From NCBI GenBank assembly GCA_019828595.1, contig JAHQRK010000010.1, positions 2,418,001 to 2,482,000 of the forward strand: DNA of 64,000 bases, given 5' to 3'. Position 1 is the stretch's first letter; every line of letters begins with the position of its first letter. This document shows, one piece after another, positions 1 through 11,712 of the stretch. Source of the DNA: Aphanomyces cochlioides. Taxonomy: Eukaryota > Oomycota > Saprolegniomycetes > Saprolegniales > Verrucalvaceae. A program made the translations under genes and the position numbers. A model generated the notes under the pieces. It did not search any database, had not been told where the DNA came from, and was given only the letters and a program-made list of their open reading frames with translations.

Positions 1-288
1 TTGCATAAACGCAAGCATCGAAGCTGGGAGAGCATTGTCAGCAGCGCAAACAAACGGACGTGGATCGATTGGATCAGCGTGGGGAGCTACAGCGTCGCCT
101 TCGAATGGGTAGCGCAACACCGCTGTCGACAAACGATGTGTGTATCCTCGAGCTTGGAGATACCGATCAGCTTCTGCGACTTGCCCATCTTGAATGAGAA
201 GCAGAGCATGCTTTTGCGACGCAAGAAACTCTTCTTCAGTCTCCTCAGCCGGAGCTGCTTCTGGTACCAACGTGTCGACTGAGCTCAT
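1..288 (-). CDS. 5' part of an unknown acidic protein gene (partial)
   Basis: An open frame of 96 codons runs from an ATG at 288-286 off the left edge with no stop. The encoded start MSSVDTLVPEAAPAEETEEE is acidic, followed by a helical stretch (FLASQKHALLLIQDGQVAEA) and then PRPFVCAADNALPASMLAFM. I do not recognise the family with confidence. The phrase with Phe-Val, Asp-Asn and Leu-Pro looks like the start of a globular domain. A 93-aa frame on the other strand over the same bases is rich in Ser, Cys and Arg and reads like an antisense shadow. The rest of the gene lies outside the window, so no function is offered. Confidence 0.6.
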   Translation of the reverse strand, partial: MSSVDTLVPEAAPAEETEEEFLASQKHALLLIQDGQVAEADRYLQARGYTHRLSTAVLRYPFEGDAVAPHADPIDPRPFVCAADNALPASMLAFMQ

Positions 289-895
289 GGCGTCTGCAAA
301 GAAATGAGTCGCTTGATTGGCCAACTTGGATCGGGAGTACTTTACCATTTACGTAAAGTTAGATTCATTTTACGTATACTTGACAGTTTACGACATGTAA
401 AGTTCCAGAGTGACAAGTCACTTTACCACTTTACGTTCACTGTGGTAAACATTGCGAACAAGCAGAGATTTCACGGCGAATGGTGATGCTAAATCGCATT
501 CAGATAACAAGAATATCTGAAATTGCTATGGGAGTACATTACTCATACTAGTACACTCAATCGAGAGTTCTTTACTGGCAGCTAAACAAGTTGTTACTTG
601 AAGTTTCCAGAGTCCGAAGCAACTGGGGGGGAAGGCTTAAGCTGTGGGGGTCGACGGGGATCGATGTCTCAAAAGAGGCCCTTGACCTTGAAATGAATAC
701 CAGAAAGGACTCAACGCGTGAGTAGTCACTTTAAGCCCATAAGATCATTTGGTGGTTGATCCCCCTCGGGGGATTCTGTGGAGGAAACGACGGGTAGAAC
801 ACAGAAGGCAGTCCATTGAGGAAGATCTTCCAGCATGACAACAATGAAATTTACTGAGTGATCTCGTTTGTACCTCAAATCAGACGAAAAACTCG
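289..895. other. Intergenic; short TTTAC/GTAAA inverted repeats
   Basis: No gene is supported here. Between about 340 and 450 there are several short copies of TTTACG/CGTAAA and ACTTTAC in both orientations. A similar GTAAAG-rich patch lies near 6967-7000. The region separates two divergently transcribed genes and should hold both promoters. Confidence 0.4.
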
Positions 896-3800
896 ATGTC
901 ACTGACAGTGAAGGCAAACTCAGCAGTTACAAGCGACAGTTACGTTGACAGTGTCGTCGTCGTTATGATTGCCGCCATGCGGCACAAATCCAACTCATGC
1001 CTCGACATTATGATGAAGCTAAAGGTCGAAGACTTGGAAGAAATCAAGAAAGACTTCGAGAAGCTCGACGGTGTTGTGAATCTCGACTCGTTTGTCAGCA
1101 TTTTGTTGGATCGACTGCCGTGGGTCGAATCCACCGCAGTCGAGGTGGTCTACGAGCTCATTGATGTCTTTGCCCACGTCGTGACGAATGTGAGTAAGCT
1201 CTTGACGCTTCAGGATCTCAAGACTTGTAGGGCCAAGGCACGATGGGCTGGGAAGATTTCACAGCAGCGCTCATTGAAGCTGGCATGACAAACGGCGTGG
1301 AAGCGTCTCAGTGGCGCGATGTCAAGTACGAAGAGAATGTCTTGTACGTCGACCGGACGAGTCGCCAGCCCAAAGAAGTGCTGTATATTCCTGAGCTGCG
1401 CCGCTTGTTTGTCTTTGAAACCTCTCGACCGGTCATTCAGGTCTGTTGCCACCGAAATCGCGCTGTAATTTTAGCCGTAAGGTCTACGATCCATCGGCGA
1501 TTCTGGCGTCTGAAGTTGCTGAAAACCTCGATGACTTGAACAATGCACCGAGTGCACTCCCGATGACCCATGAAATTCATCCACTTTCATTTATGCCTGG
1601 ATATCGTCGCGATCAAGACGCTGTTCGATCCGAGCACAGTCCCGTGCAGGTAAAAGAAGCCCGTCTTGCATGTTGGATTCACCTTGGAGCAGGCCATCAA
1701 GTACTTGTCGACGTTGGATATCGTTGCAATCTCAGCGGGGGATTTAAAACTCTCATTTTGGAACTGTGCCATCATGTTGACATCGGAGATTCCAGCACCA
1801 CTGGAAATAGTACCGACGGAGCATCCCCAGCGAGTCTTGGAATGGGCACCACGAGCGTCAAGGTTGTTTACCATCTCGATTGACAATTTTATCCTAGTCT
1901 GGACGGTAATTCGACCAGAACCCAAACATTTCATAAAGTTTGAATAGATTTTAGCCAAGGGCAGTAAGAAGTGCACGGCCTCTTGCACCAATATCCTCGA
2001 CAAGCACCGCGATATTGTTCAAGATCTGCTCCTGGTCAACGACGAAACTCTGGTATCGTGTGGCATGGACGCGCTCATCCTTGTCTGGGATCCAAATACG
2101 CTCGAATGCAAGAGTACTCGCCAAGCACACAAGGCAGGGATTCGCATTTTAGCCAAGCATTCATCCACCGTCTTCATTTCTGCTGGTACTGCTCCAACAT
2201 CCTCGTGGATTTCATCCCCTTGTAGGTTTTGAAATGGACATGTTGGGCTGGGATGTATCAGGCTTGAGCCTCGCGCCGATATTCAAACTTTGTGGCCACA
2301 ATGCACCCGTCGTTGCGATTCATGTAGCTCAGGGCTACGACCAAGCCGTAAGTCTGGACGAAGACGGTAAGACAATCGATAGAGCAGCTACAAGACAGTT
2401 TGATCTACGGCATGTAGGCTGGTTCAAGTGGTGGAATTTGCAGAATTTAATATCGACAGAGGACAGCGATCGATGCCTGCAGACATTTCGCTTTGGCAAT
2501 GAAAAGTTGATTCATTTGTAGCTTTTATATCTCATGAGATGCTTAGATACCCTTGGAAACCCAGTGGATTTGCCATATTTAACAACGGAGCGACGTTGCT
2601 TGCGTGTGGTTTCCGCCTCAAATGGATCCAAAGAGTGCGGCTCAAGCCCCGAGCTGTCGCCTCCAACGCTGTCTTGTACAGCGACCACTCGTTCACAATC
2701 CTAACAACAACTGACAAAGGTAAAACACCTTAACTTTCATTTCGACGTAGCTGTTCTTGCGGCAGAGATTCAAATCTGGGATGCCATCGATGGAAGACTC
2801 ATTCAATCCTTTCGCGATGTGAGTCGCACCGATATTACCCAAGTTGAATTCGATGCCCTTGAGCGCAAAGTTATCGTTGCCAACCAAGTACTTAACACCA
2901 TCTTTGCTCTGTTAGTGCTTAACGTCTGGCTGGCTGTAGGGTGGCGAGCTGCTGGTGTACAATGCTGCTAATGGCAGCCTTGTCAAGAGTTTTGACAGAC
3001 ATTTGAGCCAAGTGAGCTGTTTGCACTACTGCAGAGAGGACGAGTGTTTATTGACTACGTCGTGGGATAAGTCACTGCGTGTCTACGACGATAGGCCGCC
3101 AAGTACACTCTTGCGGTGTATTTCAGGTAGATTTTCTCAAAGCAAAGCTCATGAATATGTCGAGTAGATGCTCACGACAGCGACATTAAATGCCTGGCGT
3201 ACTCGCACTCGCTCAGTTTAGTCGCGACGGGCAGCAGCGATGGCCACATCAAGATTTGGGATTACATTTTCTTCCTCCTCGATCAAGAGCATCCTTGTGC
3301 GTCCGAAGTCAATTGCTTGGCATTCCTCGAGCCTTATCCCATTCTAATCTCTGGCCATGAAAATGGCGCTGTGCACATGTTCACAGTCAGACCGCATCCA
3401 AATCCTGGCCAACTCGTGTGCTCGTTTACCATGTAAACTTTTCCCCATTGCTGCTTGTAACTCTTTCGTCCGTAGTTCTTCCCCCATCTGCGTGATGCAA
3501 ACCTTCTTTGACGAAAGCGGCGGCGTTGAACTCGTCGAGGGCGTTGCTCAAGGGCAACATTTACTCATTCTCGGCGACCAAGCTGGCCACGTCCGCTCTT
3601 ATGACCTTACCAAGGTAACAACGCCGTGAAAAGAAACCTCTAACGAAAGTTTTAGGTTCTCCATTCTGGTGGAATTGAGACCGTAGCCGAGAATTTACTT
3701 CCAACTCACAGCGAGACATATAATCCAAGGCGACGCATTCTCCGCGAAGGCAAGCATGCCAATCGAACCATCGATCGTCCTCGGTCTCGTAGTGGTAAGA

Positions 3801-6160
3801 ACAAGCAAGTTTGCTTCGTATAATTCGCTATATAGGCTCGGTTGACTATGCTACAAGCCCAGCGATGGTCGACATGGAATTGGTCGCGGAATGGACCGCC
3901 CATACGATGGCCATCCGCAGCATGTGCGTCGTTGACGAGCCGAAATGTATTTTCACATGTTCCCACGATAAAAGCACCAAAGTTTGGTCCTTCGCTGGCG
4001 AATGCTTGGGCATTTTATGTGGAGACAAGGAGCAACAGCTCTTCTGGCGTCTTTCAGTCGACACGGACGCTGTCTCCGACCGGAAATTACAATTCGCACA
4101 AGCTTTATGGGAATCCTTGAAGCCTCAGAAACTCGCAAGACAGCCCATACGACGGTAATCTAAACACACAATTCGATTCTCCAACAAGTGAATTTTGTAG
4201 CTCATTCAGCAAACACATGAGCATGCCATTGTTGGTCGAAGATCCCTACCAAGACGTCTCAAGAATGTCAGAGAAGGAGCGATTGTTTGGACAATTACGT
4301 GGCGCCACGACGTGGAAGAAACCTGAAATCCAGCTAGCTCGCGTACTTGATTCTCTACAATTGTGTCATTGACGGAATTGTAGGAACGCGCTTGGGAAAT
4401 CGAAGCGGCAAAGTACAAAACGCGCATGGAAAAGATTTTCAAAGTCAAACCACGCGAAGAGTCTGTCAAAGTTGCCGCGATCGATGTACGAGCATTCAAA
4501 GCTGATGGATTCTTCTCTGACTTGCTGTAGTCACTTGAAATGGAGGCCACCAAGAATGCCAACACGAGATCCATGACGACGTTGCCACAGTTGAATTCGT
4601 CCCAGTTGACACAAGTTCCCTACGACGACAAGGACAACTGGAAAATCAAAAGTCTCAATCGCCAAAAGATGATTTACAACCACTTGTACACGGAAACCTG
4701 TCGGACGGCCAAGTATGACTTTGGCACAAACGCTGTGGCTTGAGATTCCCTCGTAGGCAATTCCAGGGCAAGAGGCAACCGAAATTATTACTCCAAACGA
4801 TCGATACGTCGCCGTCAGCATTTCTGCTTGAGAAACTCGGACCTGAAGTGAAACCACTTCCTCAACGACGTCAACGAAAGCAGTCGAAAGCCCTCGCAGC
4901 GTCCAAATCGCTCCCGATTTGTACGTTATTCACTTGAGAGATGGATTAGTTATGTGGACATTAGTACGCAAAGGCTCCCAGAAAGACTTGTGTGCGCCGA
5001 AACGATTGCCAGAATTGCCCAAGAACCAACAACTCGATCAAATAGAAAATATCATCAGCCACGTAGCTATTCGCTCCAGGGGGAATTGAATAGCTTCATG
5101 ACTTGTAGGCGACGAAAGTTGGAAGCACAGACAAACCCGCGACGTCTTCACCGTCAGCGAATTTAATGCCAAGGCGGCTGGAGAAGTCGTCGTCAGTGCT
5201 ACGATATGAAAAGATTATGGAAGAGCCTGACGAAGTGTCCAAGCCAGCGAAGCCACTTCTCAAGAAGAGGCAGGCAACAAGCAAGGAATTGCATGCTTAT
5301 CAATCGTCCAAGTCGAATCTGGTGCTTGAAAAAGCAAAGAGCGGAATTCCAGAGACGACAAAGGAGCAAATCCATGCCGATCAAGCTCTACTTGCTCAAA
5401 AGACCTTTGGTAGCAGCGTCGCAAGGTGACTTTGCTCACTGAGCGTCGTTTGTAGGTCCATACACGCGAGAGAGTGTTTATGAAGCTTGTAAATTGTTTG
5501 CCGACATTGACAAAGACGACAGCGGATCGATTGAAACGCAGGAATTCGTTGAAAAACTCGTGCGAATCCAAGGCGACGATATGAAACCTGCGTTGGAAGA
5601 GTTGACAATCTCCAATCTTTATCTCTGTTGACGCTGTTGATTAGATTGTTCCGTCGGATGGACCACGATGGCAATGGCTTGATTGACATGACTGAAATGC
5701 TCAAAGTATTTTTCCTTTTAGAGCCACGTCGTCAATTTGACGCTGCTTGTAGGCTGTGTTTCCAAAAGCGAATGCCCGCGTGAGAGAAGAAATGATTGCT
5801 TACTCGAGACTAGCGCTCTACGCTGCCTTTGCATCCAAGTCTGAACGAAAAGAGCTCTCAAAAGAAGCTCTCGACGACCTCACTCATCTATTCCAGGTAT
5901 TCATCCGACCTAGAGCAGTACATGCGACTCTGTTGTAGATGTTCGACAAGGACAACAGTGGATCCGTGGATGTGAACGAATTAATTCAAGGGTTGAGAGC
6001 CAACGAAGAGTGTGGGGAAGATGGGGGCGACATAGAAAGCAACAACAGCACGGGGCGAGTGACTTCCCACGACGTCGAGCGGCTTTTTCGACAGTACAAT
6101 ACGAAGGGAAGTTTGCAATTACCAGAGTTTATCGCCCTCCTGGGGGATTTCTTTGAATAG
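896..6160 (+). CDS. WD40-repeat protein with EF-hands, many short introns
   Basis: A single spliced gene made of many exons. WD-type blades are visible, for example GDLKLSFW near 1740, TSWDKSLRVYD near 3060 and CSHDKSTKVW near 3960. The C-terminal part has calcium-binding EF-hands: DIDKDDSGSIETQEF (near 5505), RMDHDGNGLIDMTEM (near 5655) and MFDKDNSGSVDVNEL (near 5940). The N-terminus (LEEIKKDFEKLDG) also looks EF-hand-like. Introns that restore the frame include 1190-1230 (GTGAGT...TGTAG), 1441-1482 and about 1650-1692. The order EF-like region, WD40 propeller, EF-hands resembles WDR49/EFCAB8-type proteins, which are often linked to cilia; that role is inference. The stop is TAG at 6158-6160. 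Exact exon borders in the middle were not all resolved. Confidence 0.8.
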
Positions 6161-6291
6161 ATATGTCCCTTCACTCGTATGCAAACCAAAACTATTAACT
6201 CATTCGACTGCGTTGGATACGAGAGAATTCAAAGTCGCCGCTCGAAACTCCGAGATCGCCAAACCCAAAAGCATTCACTGCTCCATAAATA

Positions 6292-6334
6292 GAACTCCTT
6301 CACCAACGATGACACATACCAAAGTCAGCATATT
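6292..6334 (-). repeat. Stranded CRN 5' coding fragment
   Basis: These 43 bases match 9667-9709, the first codons of the CRN gene at 8562-9706, with one mismatch (A for G). The match stops at ATATT (6330-6334). The continuation of the CRN upstream sequence is found 1.84 kb away at 8178-8216. This piece is therefore the coding side of a split CRN copy. Confidence 0.85.
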
Positions 6335-8172
6335 GTCGTCTGGGGTTTAGTGGAAGTACGAGGGGCTAGGCTCGGGAGTAGTGTCTCCTTCTGCGACAAG
6401 AAGGAAGGAGACGGGGGGTCGTTGTTGTCGTGAGGGGGTTGTTTTGGCGAGCCGTCTTGGTCGCTAGTGCTGTAAACGCCCGGTGAACCAGGCATGGTTT
6501 TGAATGGAAAGGGGATGTATGGACCGGTTGCCCGCGGTCTGACCACAGCGTCGCTTGGTCTGGTAAGGGCGATTGGAGATGGGTTTGCCGAGTTGGTTGA
6601 AACGACTCAGCAGGCTCTGGTTTTCGCAGACCAGAAACTCGCACGCTCACTTGGCTTAGGTTGACTCGCTCGCTCAAAGATATGCCCTCACCGAGAGGTT
6701 TGGGCCATTCACAGTGAATACGGAAGTCCATTATCGTCCTTATACTGAATCAATTACTTCTTTCCTACTGACATGTTGCCCTACGTCATTCATTACCCCC
6801 TTCAGATTGGTTGCGAGCTGGCAAAGAGCTTGGTCATTGGCCTAGAGCTCTTGGAGGCATCTCTTGCATGTACAAACCTGCTCGTAATGGTGGTGTCGTT
6901 GATATGACACACTGGTCTGCGCATTTTCCACCGATAGCGTTTTCTGTTTGGCTGTTGATTTATCGTCACTTTACATTGTAAAGTGTAAAGTAGTAAAGTA
7001 GAGCCGACCAATCAGAAAATCGCCATAAATCTCGAATTCCCAACAAAAGAATAAAATACTTCCATGATGAGTTGGTGCGGTAGAGAGTCGATCAATTCGC
7101 ACAGCCAGGAGCCGGTACCAATGAGTTTAAACCGGAATATGGCGTGCTGAGCCGGGATCGATCCCTGTACTTCCTGGGCGTTAACCAGGCGCTCTACCGT
7201 TCGAGCTAGATGCACTTTGAATAATATTCGCATTTTTCACCAGCCAATTTGGCCTCCAAGAGGGTAAGAATTCTTAATTCCAAAACGGGTCAAGCTACAC
7301 GAGACCACCAAACCAACCAGAGACTCAACACAGACTGCCAAGCTCGCTGTCATGTTATGGCGTTTATGTTTGCCGGGCATGAAGTAAGCCAACAGAGGGA
7401 GCTCGGAGGGTCTCACGAGGGCTTTGTGCGTTGTAGACGACGAACACGACGTTTTGTTGGGTCTTTGCCATGATTGCCACGCATCCTGCTATGAAAAGAA
7501 TTGCTCGCAAGGAATGCCAAGCCGTGGCTGCAACTTCAGAAGGCGGTGTACTCGGCTCCAAGTCTCTGGGCGAGTTGAAATACACGACGGCATTCATCCA
7601 AGAAACGTTGCGCATGTTCCCCACCGCCATCGCTACACGCGAGTGCGCCTCGGACGACCATGTGCCCATGTCGGATGGCAAACCCATCTTCATTCCAAAG
7701 GTCTTGTTCAACGTTGTGACGGAGTGCCTCATGCCTCTGTCTAGGGTACGACTGTAATTGTGAGCTTGGTGGCTCAACACCGCAATCCAAAGTACGGGAG
7801 CCAGCCAGACGAGTTCATCCCTGGTAGGAATTGACCTCGAGGAGCAGTTCAGCTGATTGCAAATGTGTTAGAGCGTTTCCTCGAAGGCACGGCGGTTTAT
7901 GAAGCTGACAAGGTGTTGCGCAATGGTCATGGCAATATGTTCGCCTACATGCCCTTTGGCACGGGGCCGAAGAATTGCAGTGGTCGTGCGCCTTTGCGAT
8001 GGCGGAACTCCAAGTGGTCGTGCGCTTTGTTGCTCCAGTTTTCCTTCGGTTTGAATGATAAGGTCAACATCAAGCCACATCCTGGCGTCACGATGCATCC
8101 CACTACTGTCTTTCTGTGCCTGCCATGCCGCAACATCGAGGATGAGGACAACGGAATCAAAGCTAGATCACA
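6335..8172. mobile_element. 1.84-kb insertion flanked by 5-bp ATATT duplication
   Basis: The sequence 9667-9748 is continuous at the intact CRN locus, but here its two halves (6292-6334 and 8178-8216) are separated by 1838 bases. ATATT occurs at both borders (6330-6334 and 8173-8177) and only once at the intact locus. That is the pattern of an insertion with a 5-bp target-site duplication. No clear terminal inverted repeats and no transposase were seen. The inserted DNA carries a tRNA-like sequence and a P450 pseudogene, so it may be a captured segment or a non-autonomous element. Confidence 0.55.
7144..7215 (-). repeat. tRNA-like sequence (tRNA pseudogene or SINE head)
   Basis: On the minus strand, 72 bases have tRNA layout: a 5' GTGCATC, the D-arm GCTCGAACGGTAGAGC, an anticodon arm CCTGG-TTAACGC-CCAGG (anticodon AAC, Val by position), then CAGGGATCGATCCC with a B-box-like core. 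The acceptor stem pairs over only four bases (GTGC/GCAC) and the T stem is mismatched, so a working tRNA is unlikely. The A- and B-box-like blocks fit a tRNA-derived SINE head equally well. Confidence 0.5.
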
Positions 8173-8200
8173 ATATTCCGAAATGAAAACTGCGACGAGA
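7349..8200 (+). pseudogene. Cytochrome P450 pseudogene (C-terminal half)
   Basis: Ordered P450 landmarks are present but in different frames: the I-helix FMFAGHE (near 7360), the K-helix ETLRMFPTAIATRE with ExxR (near 7595), HRNPKYGSQPDEF (near 7780) and the haem-binding loop FGTGPKNCSGR (near 7950), where the Cys would ligate haem iron. After CSGR two extra bases shift the frame, and the expected helix continues in another frame. Other shifts separate the earlier blocks. The N-terminal half with the membrane anchor was not found. This is a decayed monooxygenase gene inside the 6335-8172 insertion. Confidence 0.75.
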
Positions 8201-8216
8201 CCCAGAATCAATATTA
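8178..8216. repeat. Stranded CRN upstream (promoter-side) fragment
   Basis: These 39 bases (CCGAAATGAAAACTGCGACG onward) are identical to 9710-9748, which lies directly upstream of the CRN start codon at 9706. Together with 6292-6334 they form a split second copy of the CRN 5' region. Confidence 0.85.
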
Positions 8217-8561
8217 AATCTGCGCAGTCAACGTAAACTCAGGAGACTTTTCTACATCAGCCCATTCGCATGAAGGAGTCCCGAGAGTTGATGCGCCGTC
8301 CTCGATTCTTTGATTGATCATGACTTTTATCCAGAACGAGATGTCATAAAATATGAAATCTAGAGCCATCTTGGGTTGTTGGTATCGCCTAGAGGCATTA
8401 ATCTCGGTGAATTATCGAAAGGAATGCGCCTGCATCTAGTTAATCCTTTCAATTTGACCCTGCGATTTTGATGGAGGAGATTTCTTGTTAGGAGTTGCAC
8501 GGATATCTTAAGGATGAAAAACAATGCTGTGCATCTCTTCTGTTTGAATTGCATCAACATA
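8217..8561. other. Intergenic, nothing recognised
   Basis: This stretch lies between the stranded CRN fragment and the end of the first CRN gene. Open frames are short and overlap on both strands. No feature is supported. Confidence 0.4.
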
Positions 8562-9706
8562 TCAACTTTTTATGCTCATCACGTCTGTATTACGAGTTCT
8601 GCAAACTCTCATACACTGGGTGGCAGCTCTATAGCTGCTCCCCACCGCGAACGCTTCGATTTCATCCGCCACCAGTCTTAGGCGTCCTTGAAATTGCTCG
8701 CTTCGGAAAAGTTTGTCCAGAGACGGCTCCTCCTCATTCAAAGTCTTCTTAGCATTCTTGAGTTCGACCCCTTCACGAAGCGCCGCCATCAATTCCACAT
8801 GAATACCAACAAGGCATCCATCCTTGACGATGATGGCAGTACCAGGATCGCAACGTGGAATCGATTCCAAGACAAAAACTCGTTCAACACTTGTGCTGAT
8901 GAGTGATAACTGTTCGTTCCTTTCCATTCCAGGTTGATACATAGCCCTCAAGACATCATAAATCGATTCCACGTCAAGGCGACCTAACCATGGAAAAAGA
9001 AAGGGTCCTGGCTTGGACGATTTCAAAATCGCAAAATCCAGCTCAGGGTTCCGTGCCACGACTTCGACTTCTACAATATCATATCTCAAAGCTACAAGAA
9101 CACGACTTCCCACCGTGTGCTTGTCTTTCAGATTGCGGTCACAGGTGACAGCCAGAGTTGGGCTAATAAAGACGCCAATTCCCAAACTGTTGTAATCGCC
9201 TAGTTCATTGAGATCCACGATCACAAACACTGCAGGCACGATTTGATCACAAAGTTGAAACAACATGCAGTATAGTCTCTATCATGCCGACTGACTGAGG
9301 ACCCCTTTGAACTGAGAACGAAATCAGGAACAGGCTGATGTGGCGGCCAAGTTTGTCGAGTAATGTCTGAATGGACGACCAAAATCGAAATCCCCCCCTC
9401 AACAACGTGTTCGAGTTGGGGGAAGGAGGAGAGTCGATGGGCTTCAGCCATTTTGACACAACATCCCTTGAAATCGCTCAACGTCTTCACTGCAAAGTCG
9501 TCAAAAATCGTTCCATTGTATTCCAATTGAGAGCTCAACTTCTGCACCAAACCATCGACATGATAAAGTTCTAAATGACGAGCAGGTCCACTATACTGGA
9601 TCCTTTCCTTGATCTTGACTTTGAGATCATCTACAAGCTCGTCGGTCTTGATCTTCACGGAGAACGGAACTCCTTCGCCAACGATGACACATACCAAAGT
9701 CAGCAT
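8562..9706 (-). pseudogene. Crinkler header fused to trypsin-like domain, copy A (frame-broken)
   Basis: The ATG at 9706-9704 opens a CRN-type ubiquitin-like header (LVCVIVGEGVPFSVKI, then DELVDDLKVKIKE and ARHLELYHVDGL), which marks oomycete Crinkler effectors. After about 150 residues the frame ends near 9221, and the homologous protein continues in another frame from about 9266 to 8562. The second part has a chymotrypsin-fold pattern: GIGVFISPTLAVTC, then LDFAILK (the Asp position), then CDPGTAIIVKDGCLVGIH (the Ser loop). The usual His position reads Arg and the catalytic Ser is not where expected, so it should not be an active protease even if repaired. The break could be an unrecognised intron, but no good splice sites were seen. 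Confidence 0.65.
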
Positions 9707-9840
9707 ATTCCGAAATGAAAACTGCGACGAGACCCAGAATCAATATTGATTCTGCTCAATATTAATTGGAGGCAAGACAACAAGTATAAAGGAAATTGTA
9801 AAAAAGAGGATTCATTAACGAGCTGACAGCCATAACGATG

Positions 9841-10902
9841 TCACAATTTGCTCACAACGCTCGTGTATCTATCAACAATGATAGCTGAACACACTTGGGC
9901 TAGTCCACAACTTGACATTTGACCAGTAGAGTCATCTCTTTCATCGATGCACTCATTTTCCTTGATGTTCTTGCGTTTGAGAGCACGTGGAAGAGCATTG
10001 ATCACTTCCAAATGAATTCCTACAAGACGTCCGTCCTTCAGTATAAGTGGCGCCCCAGAATTTCCAGGAAAGACTGGGCACGAATGCATTATATGCACAT
10101 TGTCATGGCCTAGCACAATGCTCGGTGCCGGTGTGAAAGCTAGTTCGCCCTTGAATGGGCCTTGGTAATCATCTGCACCAACTTGAAACGTTGCCAACAC
10201 GAGGTCCCATCGAGGCACAAGCTCTTGTGGATCTCCACGCCATGGGAAAAGATAAGTTTGACGAGTTGGAAACTCCAAAAACGCAAGATTCAGATCGGAG
10301 TGGCGAGCACGGATAACAACTAGGATCTTGACACCATTCAAGAGGATGGAAAGTTTTTGTCCAACCTTCTGATCTTTTGGCAAGTTGCTGTCACAAGTCA
10401 CAGCTAATTATTGGTCGTAAAACACGCCCATACCGACATTTTTGCGTCTTGTGCTCTCGTCGAGGACGACAAAGGTAGCATTTTTCACATCTTCACGGAC
10501 AGTTGGAGAAACAACATAGCCAGGTTCATCAACGAAAGGGCCAACAGGAGGTGCTGGTAAAATCACTAAAATGTGAATTCTTCCATCCGATGAATCTCGT
10601 AAGAGGGAATAGGAAGACAGCTGGGAAGAGTCGGCCATTTTCACAATAGATGACTCGAAATCAAGCAGGAGCTTCGAAGCAAAGTCGTCGATGGGAGTGT
10701 GGTTCAGTTCAAAGCGCGTTGACAATTGCTTCAAACCATCCACACAATACAGCTCAATGCGGTCTGAAGGGCCACGATAATGGACGATCTTCTTCAGGAT
10801 CTTCTTCAGATTGGCCTTGAGTGCAACAACAAGCTCGTTCGCGTCAATCTTCACAGTAAAAGTCTCACCTTCGCTGAGAACAACACACGCCAAATTGAGC
10901 AT
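9841..10902 (-). pseudogene. Crinkler header fused to trypsin-like domain, copy B (in-frame stop)
   Basis: A paralogue of copy A lying upstream of it on the same strand. The ATG at 10902 is chosen because it aligns with the start of copy A; an in-frame ATG also exists at 10995. The header reads LNLACVVLSEGETFTVKI with LELYCVDGL-type spacing. The protease-like part continues in the same frame but is cut by one TAA at 10410-10408, exactly where copy A reads SPT. Downstream it keeps a good serine loop, FPGNSGAPLILKDGRLVGIH, and an Asp at LNLAFLE. As in copy A, the His position (AVTCDSNL) is not His. A recent pseudogene is the likely reading; stop readthrough cannot be ruled out. Confidence 0.65.
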
Positions 10903-11165
10903 TTTGAAAAATGCAAATCGACTTAACACTCTACGTGGGTATAGGGAGAAGTTTGACTCAACAAGGTCGCCGATCTCGTGCAAAGATGAGTCCATACATG
11001 GTGATTATGCTCACATGCCGGCAATAAGTTGAAGTGCTGAGGGTGATGGATGAGGAATAACCGTAAACAACAACGAGCAGAAAAGTCGTCACATGCGTGA
11101 CGCATCATGTGGCGTGCGTTTATCCGTCGGCAGCGGCCAAATCCCATAAGACGATACTAGTATAA

Positions 11166-11226
11166 CGTTACCCCCATGCCAATGCTTTGGCGTCTTTTGC
11201 TCTCGTCGACGATAACAAACGTGAAT
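11166..11226 (-). pseudogene. Remnant of a third CRN-protease copy
   Basis: On the minus strand this codes FTFVIVDESKRRQSIGMGV, which aligns with the junction segment of copy B (FVVLDESTRRKNVGMGV). Only about 20 codons remain. It shows the tandem cluster once had at least three members. Confidence 0.7.
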
Positions 11227-11712
11227 TATTTCACTGTGATATTAATATATGCATGTCGTGTTCAACTTCACCAAGAATCACCCCAAGGTCATACAAAAGA
11301 CCAAGAGATCTTGACGTTTCTATTGTTGCCGTCTCATATTCACTTTGTGGAATTTTCATGTGACTTCTGACGAGAAGTCTCCTTCACTATTAATAGAGCT
11401 TCATTTCAAAAACAGGAAAACAGATAAATATACACCCCCTATTCACGCACCAACTTCATCATGTATCAAAGTTGCGGTCATTCATCACAATCGCAGGTCG
11501 ACGGCAAAAACGAACAGAATGATTTGTTCATGCGTCTTTGATTGAAACGGCCCATTTGCAAAAAAACACTGACAAATCACTGGCATTTCTCTATCTATCA
11601 AAAACGCCGATCTATTGTAAATCTGGAATGCTGGAAATAATGAATTCTGATTGGTCAAAAATTATTCACACTTTTCCACATAAATCGCACCCAAAAGATG
11701 TTCACAGTCTTA
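11227..11712. other. AT-rich intergenic stretch
   Basis: No coding or RNA feature was recognised. It ends at the TA target dinucleotide (11711-11712) of the pogo-type transposon. Confidence 0.4.

Noticed and set aside
1..282. Plus-strand 93-codon frame at the left edge
   Set aside because: The minus strand has an equally open frame with a balanced composition and an ATG at 288; the plus reading is Ser/Cys/Arg-rich and looks like its shadow.
7144..7215. A functional tRNA-Val gene
   Set aside because: The acceptor stem has only four pairs and the T stem is mismatched.
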